From contig OX439049.1 in the NCBI GenBank assembly GCA_949317995.1, positions 806,001 to 870,000 on the forward strand: 64,000 nt of DNA, read 5' to 3'. This document shows, in pieces, positions 1-5,606 of the stretch. Source of the stretch: Acholoe squamosa (lineage: Eukaryota > Annelida > Polychaeta > Phyllodocida > Polynoidae). The first letter of the stretch is position 1. Every line of letters starts with the position of its first letter. The translations under genes and the position numbers were made by a program. Under the pieces are notes generated by a model. The model was not told where the DNA came from. It did no database searches and saw only the letters and a program-made list of their open reading frames with translations.

Positions 1-2
1 AT

Positions 3-707
3 AGAGTGCGCCGGTGGTTGGGCGTAGAACTATCACAAACTGTCGAGTTGTTGCAACCACAACTTGATGATGATTCACCTTCTCGTAGGGCTACGAAAAG
101 GGCTAAGTCTGTTTCTGGACAGGTCGAAATAGAGGTCGAAAGGTCGCGGCCGGAAGTCCAGTCTAAAGAACAAACTAAGCAGGGTCATCGAAAACGACAG
201 CAAAAAGCTCGAAAACTGAGCGAGGTGGAGGTGTTGGATGCCAGTAAACCATCAAAGCGGCGCCGTGGTCGACCGGCCCGTCGAGATAAGTCGAAAACAT
301 CTAAACAGCCTTTGAAGGGATGTCGGAAGCCCGACCCCCCCTCGAAGGTGCGAACGACTGAACAAACTTCACATCGAAACGTTTCGATTGAAGTGAAAGA
401 TCAGTCACTCCAGTCCGGACCTATGACTCGAGCGAGGCTTAAGCGCCAAGGCTCATCAAAGGAACGGTCAGCGAGTGTCGAGGATAAAAGGAAACCCAGA
501 GCAAACACTCTGGCTCCTGCATCCACACCGTCACAAGTGATGGGAGGTGGACGCCGACGGAAACAGGTTAATAGCCCGGTCGGCCCGGCCACATCAAAGG
601 ACGGCGGGCTAGGAGGGGGTGATAGTAACCCGCCCCGAGGCTCAACACTCGTTCCTGTAGTAAAGGTTAAAATCAGGAAAAGCCCTAGATTAAACCCTAC
701 TCAGTAA
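3..707 (+). CDS. Basic C-terminal tail of a protein, probably the end of a Ty3/gypsy-type pol (5' part outside window)
   Basis: The frame is open from the left edge of the window to a TAA at 705-707, so the start lies outside. The visible 234 residues are very rich in Lys, Arg, Ser and Pro and have no obvious globular fold. An AT-hook-like stretch, RRRGRPARR, lies at about 258-284. A GPMTRARLKR segment lies at about 417-446, and the protein ends in IRKSPRLNPTQ. Proline- and arginine-rich ends with a G-P-(I/M)-T-R-(S/A)-R-A/L motif are common behind the integrase of Ty3/gypsy elements, so a pol tail is the best inference. No catalytic domain is visible. It could instead be the disordered tail of a chromatin protein. 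It is followed by about 300 nt of non-coding DNA, a purine run and then a promoter. Confidence 0.5.
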   Translation, partial: RVRRWLGVELSQTVELLQPQLDDDSPSRRATKRAKSVSGQVEIEVERSRPEVQSKEQTKQGHRKRQQKARKLSEVEVLDASKPSKRRRGRPARRDKSKTSKQPLKGCRKPDPPSKVRTTEQTSHRNVSIEVKDQSLQSGPMTRARLKRQGSSKERSASVEDKRKPRANTLAPASTPSQVMGGGRRRKQVNSPVGPATSKDGGLGGGDSNPPRGSTLVPVVKVKIRKSPRLNPTQ

Positions 708-1231
708 TCGATGTTTCGCACAATACCAAGCAGCAGCTTTACTAACCTGTGTTTTTAATGAGACTTTAAAATAACGGGTGCCGTTCTTGAGTAAATCTGT
801 CTGTGGACGTGAAGCCGACGGTGAATAAAAAATTACACAACGAGAAGTCGTACGATTGCCTCTTAGTTTGAGACAAACTGATACTGGAAACATGGAAATT
901 TGGGGCCTCTGATTTTATTGACTGTGAGGACGGGTTCCCAGCATAGGCTGGTGGATACTGCCCGAAGGGTAGATCCATATTGGAACCATTTTTTTAATCC
1001 CGGTAGTCTGATGAAGGAGGGGGTGCCCAGATTAATCCATGTTAATAGTGTTGGAACCCATAGACCGCATAGGAAATAACGGCATATGCAAACATTGCGA
1101 CTGGAGAAGCAGAGCGTGACGGTGAGGGGAGAGTGAGTCGTTCTATTTTTTGAGCAATACCTTATTTGGTCATGGCGTGATGCGCGGTGGACCAATAGGG
1201 TTCGCCCTCCTCGGTCACGTAGTCCCTTCCT
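708..1231. other. Non-coding stretch between the basic tail and the next promoter
   Basis: No convincing gene is seen. An AATAAA lies at 824-829 and could serve as a poly(A) signal for the upstream reading frame. A purine run, GAAGGAGGGGG (1013-1023), is followed directly by TG and would fit a polypurine tract, but no matching LTR end was found nearby. A small hairpin (AGTTTG/CAAACT) lies near 870-885. A 129-residue open frame on the minus strand at 863-1252 has no recognisable features and is treated as chance. Confidence 0.5.
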
Positions 1232-1264
1232 CCAATCAGAGACGTGCGCCACAGGGATAAAAGG
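1232..1264 (+). promoter_or_regulatory. CCAAT plus TATA core promoter ahead of the 991-residue protein
   Basis: A CCAAT box (1232-1236) sits 20 bp upstream of a TATA-like ATAAAAGG (1257-1264). The following GGCCG resembles the start region of the second promoter at 5358, where TATATAAG is also followed by GCCG. A TCGGTCACGTAG motif at 1211-1222 has a close counterpart (TTGGTCACGTGG) at 5331-5342. The distance to the first ATG is about 385 nt, so the transcript would carry a long structured leader. The promoter call is inferred from motifs only. Confidence 0.55.
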
Positions 1265-1290
1265 CCGCGTCGCCCACCACGAAGGTCACA

Positions 1291-1601
1291 TCTGCGCCCT
1301 TCTCGTGAGAGTCGGACGCAGATAAGCTGGACTAAGCCTAGCTTATTCCAGCTGGTACGCCCCGTCTGGGGACTTCCTACCTGAGTGTAGGAGGTCTCCC
1401 CTGCCTAGTGTCGAGGGACACGACCTGTGTGAGCGCAGGTTCGTGTTCACTCGAGACTCCAGTCTTCGGTCCCTCGAGCCGCCTGAGTGCGGTTCGAGGT
1501 ACATTGAAGACACCTTCGAGGCTTCGACCCGCCAGAGTGCGGATCGATAAACCTCGAAGATCCTCTTCGACGTCTCGTCCCGTCTGAGAACGGTTCGAGA
1601 C
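1291..1601 (+). promoter_or_regulatory. Hairpin array in the 5' leader with conserved six-base loops
   Basis: At least five consecutive hairpins can be drawn. H1 (1371-1396) is a 10-bp stem with one G·U and loop CTGAGT. H2 (1416-1448) has loop GTGAGC and a bulge. H3 (1472-1499) is an 11-bp stem with one G·U and loop CTGAGT. H4 (1514-1559) has an outer 8-bp stem, an inner stem and loop CAGAGT. H5 (1572-1601) has a 6-bp and a 4-bp stem separated by a 2x2 internal loop, with loop CTGAGA. A weaker one (1291-1322) closes with TCTGCG/CGCAGA and also exposes TGAG. Stems differ in sequence while loops are nearly the same, which points to selection on RNA structure. Roles could include genome packaging, dimerisation or translation control; none is proven. 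The leader ends at the ATG at 1648. Confidence 0.7.
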
Positions 1602-1647
1602 CCGGAGTCTTCTCTCCCTGGTGGAACCCGGCAGTTCAGGAAGAACC

Positions 1648-4623
1648 ATGGGGTCCTCGTCCGACGAGCAGTCAGGGTACAGCTCTTCGGCGAGCCACAA
1701 GTCGCAGAAGAAGAAGAAGAAGAAGAAGTCCAAGAGGACCAGACCCGAGCAAGAGCTCGAGTCTACCTCGGCTAAAAGTGCAGCCCTTCTGAAGCAGATC
1801 GAGGATGCACAGAAAGCCTTGGCTGAGTCCCAGGAGCGGGAGAAGGAGCTCCGCCGGAAGGCGAAGGAGGCAGCTAAGCAGCAGAAGCGCGACTTGAAGG
1901 TCGCAGCTGCTGCCGCCTCGAGAGACTCTTCTCCCGATGAGATGGAGGTCGACGAGCCGTCGACGCCTGCTCCATCGAAAAGTGCTACCCCTTCAGGTTC
2001 TAAAGGCAAGAAGCCGACTGAATCGAAGGCATCCAAGGGTACCTTGAAGGATTTCAAGATCCCTAGGGTGCCCAAGAAGGAAAGTAGCAAGAAAGAGTCC
2101 GCAGCCAAGAAGGCTCCAGCCCGGGAGAGGAGTAGCGAGTCTACTGCTCCACCGGAACCTGGAACCGAGCCGTCGGAGGTCGATGCCGGTGCCGTGGAGA
2201 GCACCGTATCCTCACCCCCAGACACGGCCAGGGCTGTCGACGAGTGGAAGCAACTGTCAGCGATCACTGCCAAACGACGTGCTGAGTACGTCGATGACAG
2301 GCCACTGACAAAGCTTCAGGACTACCGCAAGAATGGTCAAGTGGTACTCCCAAGTCTCGTCGGAAAGGACGGTAGTGACGACGAGGAATGGTATTCGGAC
2401 GACAGTCATGCCATTGACTGGTATGTCTCGATGATCGAGAATGTTACGAATGCCTCAGACTCGTCGGGGGTGTCGCTGCCCGAGCGACAGCGGATTGGGT
2501 TCGCATGGCGCATCTTCAATCCAGGGCAGCAGTGTGCTTTCGAGAACTGCACACGTAAGGGGTTTCCCCCTCGCGTATACGCGACTGACGGCAGGTATGC
2601 TCGACACTTGGTTGAAGAGCATCGAGCCATCCGTCCGCAGTTCGGTTGTGTTAAGGTGGAAAAGACCATTCCATGTTATCAGGACCCTGATGACCCGACC
2701 TCTCCTCCTTTCGTGACCTCACGAAGGGGCTTGATGGCGCGTCATCTCAAGTCGTACAAGCAGCCCCATAAGTACAACGCCGAGGGCGCTATCCAGCTAG
2801 TGGAGACACTGGTTGGAAAGTGCGAACGGAATGAGAAGACAGGCGCGCCGACTAGACACTGGATGCGGATGGCCCCCGCACCCCCGTCTACGAAGCGCCT
2901 GTATATCAGACCGGAGCTGATGCCCGCTTTCTACGGTGCCTACCCCGAGTTCAGGGTAGAGCAACGGAAGAAGCGGGAGGCCAGTCGTCCTCGGGACCCA
3001 GGACCTACAGCCTCTACGAGTGGGAACAAGAGGCCCCACTCTACAGAAGCTGGAAAGTCTGCCGGTTCGACTGAACCTAAGAAGCCTAAGCCGCAGGCTG
3101 CTCCCTCGAAGCCCGAAAAGGCATCGAAAGCCGCCCCGGCCCCGGCTCCTAAAAAGTCGAAGACTGCTTCGACCGGTTCAGCCAAACCAAGCACCAGTGG
3201 TGCTAAAACTGGAGGCAAGACGGTGGAAACCCGGAGTGGTCGTGATCGACAACCCAAGGTGACCACCAACTCGTCTCCTGTCAAGCCCCCTACAGCGGCA
3301 GAGGGCAGCACCCCAGCTGCCACGCCGCGTGTCCACGTAGGAGGCGCGACATTGACCTCGGCAGCAGGAGCTAGCTTCTCCAACGTCGTGACAGGCGCCG
3401 ACACCCCGACAGCAACCTTGCGTTGGGAATTGGCACAGCCTGCATACGGCGATGGCGTCGAATGTGGGGTCCCGAAGACGTTCGTGGAACGTTGTAAGGG
3501 ACTTCTACAGATGACAGGCAGCCCCGCTATCGACAAGTTCGGTGAGGCATTCCGTGAGGAAGCGAGTGCCTACTTGTTCGGCCTGTTTGATAGAACAAAC
3601 ATGGCCATCCGTAACGAGCTCCTTCCGGCTCTTAGGAATGAGGCGCGCCAGACCGTTCAGATGGAGATGGACTCTCGTCTGACCGACGTCCGAACGCGTC
3701 TCAATAACTTTGAGGCACAGGCCCAATATGATATTACCAAGAGGGACAGTATCATAGAAGGCTGGGAGGAAATCGACCGCGAATTCTTTAGAGTCTTCGG
3801 GGTCCAACTCTCGGAATGGATGAGGGACAAACACCATGGCGTCCGAACCCTGAAGCCCGTTCGAACCGAGCCCTCTCGCGAAGCGCAGAGGTACCTCGTC
3901 GAGGGTGGAGAGATTCCTGACGTCAGGACGCTGGCGGCTCAGACGAATCCTTTGAGAGAATTGTCTCCAAAGATTGACAGTCTGAGCTCGGCTATGACGA
4001 TGTTGGGCCGAGAGCAGGTGGTGCAGGACAAGCCTGACACCCCGGGTAGGTCTCTCGGTGCCTCCGTCTACCCGCCAGCAGCCCCGTCTTCCTCCTCGGT
4101 TCCCTTGATAACCCTCTCGGGAACCACCGAGCCTACGCCGCCACCGGTCCAGAGAATGGTGTCACCGAGGATCCATCCGGATCTTCAGGGCATCACTCCC
4201 CTGGCCCCGGCGAACGTAGCCGTCTGTCCGGACCTGTCGGCTTCCGCCCAAGCAGTAGAACCTGCCGAGGTGGAACAGTCGATGGATATAGACGGGGACG
4301 TCGATGTCGTCGATCATTCTCCAAAGCCTCCCCCTGACCAGGGAGACAAGGACGACCGTGAAGGTCAGGAGAGCGACGACGACGACGGAAGCGACTCAGC
4401 AGACTCGGCCGTTCTCCACTCAGATGCTGAGGGGGACTCCCGGGATGCACCCGAGACCTCTAACGAGGCTTGGAGTACGACAATGGACCGCGAGGCCCCA
4501 TTGCCGGAGTCGCCGACGTTTTCGGGCCAGCTAGCCGCCAGCGCTCCACATGGAGAGGAGCGCACTGACGGAGAGCAGGCCGAAATCGACGCCGCTACAG
4601 GGTCCATCTCGGAGGATCAGTAG
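1648..4623 (+). CDS. Unrecognised 991-residue protein with two C2H2-like motifs; retroelement ORF candidate
   Basis: The ATG at 1648 is chosen because it is the first in frame and has a strong context (ACCATGG). The frame is open a little further upstream, but only through a GTG. Order of features: a Lys-rich patch (about residues 19-30, nuclear-localisation-like), a charged helical segment (about 40-85), a low-complexity Ser/Pro/Lys region, and a compact region with two Cys/His motifs, C296-x4-C301-x18-H320-x4-H325 and C334-x8-C343-x22-H366-x7-H374. Then come a basic Pro/Ala/Lys linker (about 468-540), a probably helical region (about 608-735) and an acidic C-terminus. There is no signal peptide, membrane segment, protease, reverse transcriptase or CCHC knuckle. 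It may be a gag-like or accessory ORF of an LTR element. It is flanked on both sides by hairpin-dense non-coding DNA. I do not recognise the family. Confidence 0.7.
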   Translation: MGSSSDEQSGYSSSASHKSQKKKKKKKSKRTRPEQELESTSAKSAALLKQIEDAQKALAESQEREKELRRKAKEAAKQQKRDLKVAAAAASRDSSPDEMEVDEPSTPAPSKSATPSGSKGKKPTESKASKGTLKDFKIPRVPKKESSKKESAAKKAPARERSSESTAPPEPGTEPSEVDAGAVESTVSSPPDTARAVDEWKQLSAITAKRRAEYVDDRPLTKLQDYRKNGQVVLPSLVGKDGSDDEEWYSDDSHAIDWYVSMIENVTNASDSSGVSLPERQRIGFAWRIFNPGQQCAFENCTRKGFPPRVYATDGRYARHLVEEHRAIRPQFGCVKVEKTIPCYQDPDDPTSPPFVTSRRGLMARHLKSYKQPHKYNAEGAIQLVETLVGKCERNEKTGAPTRHWMRMAPAPPSTKRLYIRPELMPAFYGAYPEFRVEQRKKREASRPRDPGPTASTSGNKRPHSTEAGKSAGSTEPKKPKPQAAPSKPEKASKAAPAPAPKKSKTASTGSAKPSTSGAKTGGKTVETRSGRDRQPKVTTNSSPVKPPTAAEGSTPAATPRVHVGGATLTSAAGASFSNVVTGADTPTATLRWELAQPAYGDGVECGVPKTFVERCKGLLQMTGSPAIDKFGEAFREEASAYLFGLFDRTNMAIRNELLPALRNEARQTVQMEMDSRLTDVRTRLNNFEAQAQYDITKRDSIIEGWEEIDREFFRVFGVQLSEWMRDKHHGVRTLKPVRTEPSREAQRYLVEGGEIPDVRTLAAQTNPLRELSPKIDSLSSAMTMLGREQVVQDKPDTPGRSLGASVYPPAAPSSSSVPLITLSGTTEPTPPPVQRMVSPRIHPDLQGITPLAPANVAVCPDLSASAQAVEPAEVEQSMDIDGDVDVVDHSPKPPPDQGDKDDREGQESDDDDGSDSADSAVLHSDAEGDSRDAPETSNEAWSTTMDREAPLPESPTFSGQLAASAPHGEERTDGEQAEIDAATGSISEDQ

Positions 4624-4636
4624 TATGAAACTACTG
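4618..4636 (+). promoter_or_regulatory. Hairpin containing the stop codon
   Basis: CAGTAGT (4618-4624) pairs perfectly with ACTACTG (4630-4636) around a five-base loop. The TAG stop (4621-4623) lies inside the 5' arm. A stem over a stop codon could influence termination, but no coding frame of note follows, so this may simply be the first of the 3' hairpins. Confidence 0.5.
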
Positions 4637-4658
4637 CTCCTCCTCGTCAGTCTGGATC

Positions 4659-4688
4659 GCTGACATCGAACAGAGTCTCGATGTCAGC
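4659..4688 (+). promoter_or_regulatory. Perfect 11-bp hairpin with CAGAGT loop
   Basis: GCTGACATCGA (4659-4669) pairs without mismatch with TCGATGTCAGC (4678-4688). The loop is ACAGAGTC: an A·C mismatch closing the hexamer CAGAGT, the same loop as leader hairpin H4 and one base from the CTGAGT of H1 and H3. It lies 35 nt after the stop codon. The shared loop links the 3' and 5' non-coding regions of this unit. Confidence 0.65.
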
Positions 4689-5157
4689 ACGGAACCCCCG
4701 GGAACTCGTTCCCGGACGACGGTGTACACTCCACGAGTGGGGGTACCTTTCCTGTCCCCGGACCTCCCTGCGAAGCTGTGTGGATCCGACGCCACCTTGG
4801 TCTTAGGGCCCGGTGGTGCCACACATCCTCGGCCTCACGGTCGAAGGACCATCATAGTAGTATGGTACGCTATCGATGGGCTTCCTACGCTGGAAGGAGC
4901 TTCTCAACGAGACAGGGAGGAAACGACACGACCCCGGTTGCCATACCCGGTCGTGCCTCCCTCGGATCGACCAGGAGCAGGTCGTGAAGCAGTGTTTCGA
5001 CACTGGTCTCCTACGTTGGATGGAGCAACGCCTTATAATTTAACTGTGATAATAATTTTTTTCTACAGTACAGTAGAAACTATATTTCTATATATTCCTC
5101 TACTGTTTCTGTCGACTGTGTCGACGGATCCAGTAGTTCATATTATTATCTAATTGT
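4689..5157 (+). other. Hairpin-rich 3' non-coding region
   Basis: No supported gene. Several inverted repeats are visible: CCGGGAA/TTCCCGG with loop CTCG (4698-4715), CTTCC/GGAAG with loop TACGCT (4881-4896), CACGACC/GGTCGTG (4927-4955), CAGTGT/ACACTG with loop TTCG (4990-5005), an 8-bp stem around an AT-rich loop (5070-5106), and GTCGAC/GTCGAC with loop TGT (5111-5125). After about 5030 the composition turns AT-rich. A T-run followed by CTACAG (about 5056-5068) resembles a splice acceptor, but no exon follows. Confidence 0.55.
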
Positions 5158-5207
5158 TTAGACTGATCCGGGATCTCTGAATTTTCAGAGACCTCGTTTC
5201 AGTCTAG
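5158..5207. repeat. Two-stem inverted repeat just before the LTR-like segment
   Basis: An outer stem (about 5158-5166 with 5199-5207, centred on GACTGA/TCAGTC) encloses an inner 7-bp stem TCTCTGA/TCAGAGA with loop ATTT (5174-5191). It lies immediately upstream of the G-run at 5209-5214, in the position where a retroelement would carry sequences needed for plus-strand priming. Confidence 0.5.
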
Positions 5208-5208
5208 T

Positions 5209-5214
5209 GGGGGG
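5209..5214 (+). other. Possible polypurine tract (short G-run)
   Basis: Six G residues directly precede TGGTGTGGTGG, the proposed LTR start. This is short for a polypurine tract, and the assignment depends on the LTR interpretation of 5215-5685. Confidence 0.3.
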
Positions 5215-5301
5215 TGGTGTGGTGGTCCCGCGTCATCTTCGAGGTACCTTCGTGGTCCTCGTGGGCGACGTCGAGAGCACCTCTATTACCCGACGCCTGG
5301 G

Positions 5302-5365
5302 GGCGCTGGAGTCCAGCGCCACGTCACCACTTGGTCACGTGGCCCTCGACTCCGGTGTATATAAG
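5302..5365 (+). promoter_or_regulatory. Palindromic promoter region with TATA box
   Basis: Two adjacent palindromes precede TATATAAG (5358-5365). GGCGCTGG/CCAGCGCC with a 3-nt spacer spans 5302-5320. A 24-bp near-perfect palindrome spans 5319-5342 (11 paired arms with a single mismatch and a 2-nt centre) and ends in the E-box CACGTG (5336-5341). This architecture suggests binding of dimeric regulators at a U3-type promoter. The TATA-proximal AAGGCCG is shared with the promoter at 1257. Confidence 0.55.
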
Positions 5366-5523
5366 GCCGTTGTACGGCCTTCCTCAGGGTCAGTCCAGCC
5401 CCGACTGACCATTGTGAGCAATGGTCGGCGGCTGCCCGGCTACCATATTCTAATACTCCTCTGTGCTCCTGCACAGAGGGGGTTCATGTGGAATATTAAC
5501 TCTAGGCACTAGAAGGCCTAGTG
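5363..5523 (+). promoter_or_regulatory. Structured start of the LTR-like transcript
   Basis: Hairpins follow one another: AAGGCCGT/ACGGCCTT (5363-5381), GGTCAGTC/GACTGACC (5388-5410), CTGACCATTG/CAATGGTCGG with apical TGAG (5405-5428), CCTCTGTGC/GCACAGAGG (5458-5479) within an outer ATATTC/GAATAT stem (5445-5496), and CACTAG/CTAGTG (5507-5523). The second and third share bases 5405-5410 and cannot form together. The GTGAGC loop of the third matches leader hairpin H2. Confidence 0.6.
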
Positions 5524-5600
5524 TCGAACCTGCAATAGAGTTCAAACTCTGCCACCTGTAACTGTGATCGAGAACGGCTGATGCCTATGTGTTATTAGAC

Positions 5601-5606
5601 AATAAA
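5601..5606 (+). terminator. Poly(A) signal AATAAA
   Basis: A canonical AATAAA lies about 240 nt downstream of the TATA box at 5358 and would mark the end of R if 5215-5685 is an LTR. It is also the first canonical poly(A) signal noticed downstream of the 991-residue reading frame. Confidence 0.55.

Noticed and set aside
1024..1370. Possible LTR starting TG after the purine run at 1013-1023
   Set aside because: It has a TATA box but no terminal CA with matching inverted repeat, no AATAAA after the TATA, and it is not similar to the segment at 5215-5685.
1354..1375. TGGTACGCCCCG as a primer-binding site
   Set aside because: The implied tRNA end would be unusual and there is no LTR end directly before it.
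1377..2273. 298-residue minus-strand open frame rich in Ser, Ala and Phe
   Set aside because: It is antisense to the leader hairpins and the 991-residue gene, and its poly-Phe run mirrors the poly-Lys codons.
2940..3536. 198-residue minus-strand open frame
   Set aside because: It is the antisense shadow of the Pro/Ala/Lys-rich linker in the 991-residue gene.
5053..5072. Splice acceptor-like T-run plus CTACAG
   Set aside because: No donor or downstream exon can be supported.
4722..5153. 143-residue plus-strand open frame after the stop codon
   Set aside because: It covers the hairpin series, has an unremarkable protein sequence and is explained by structured non-coding DNA.
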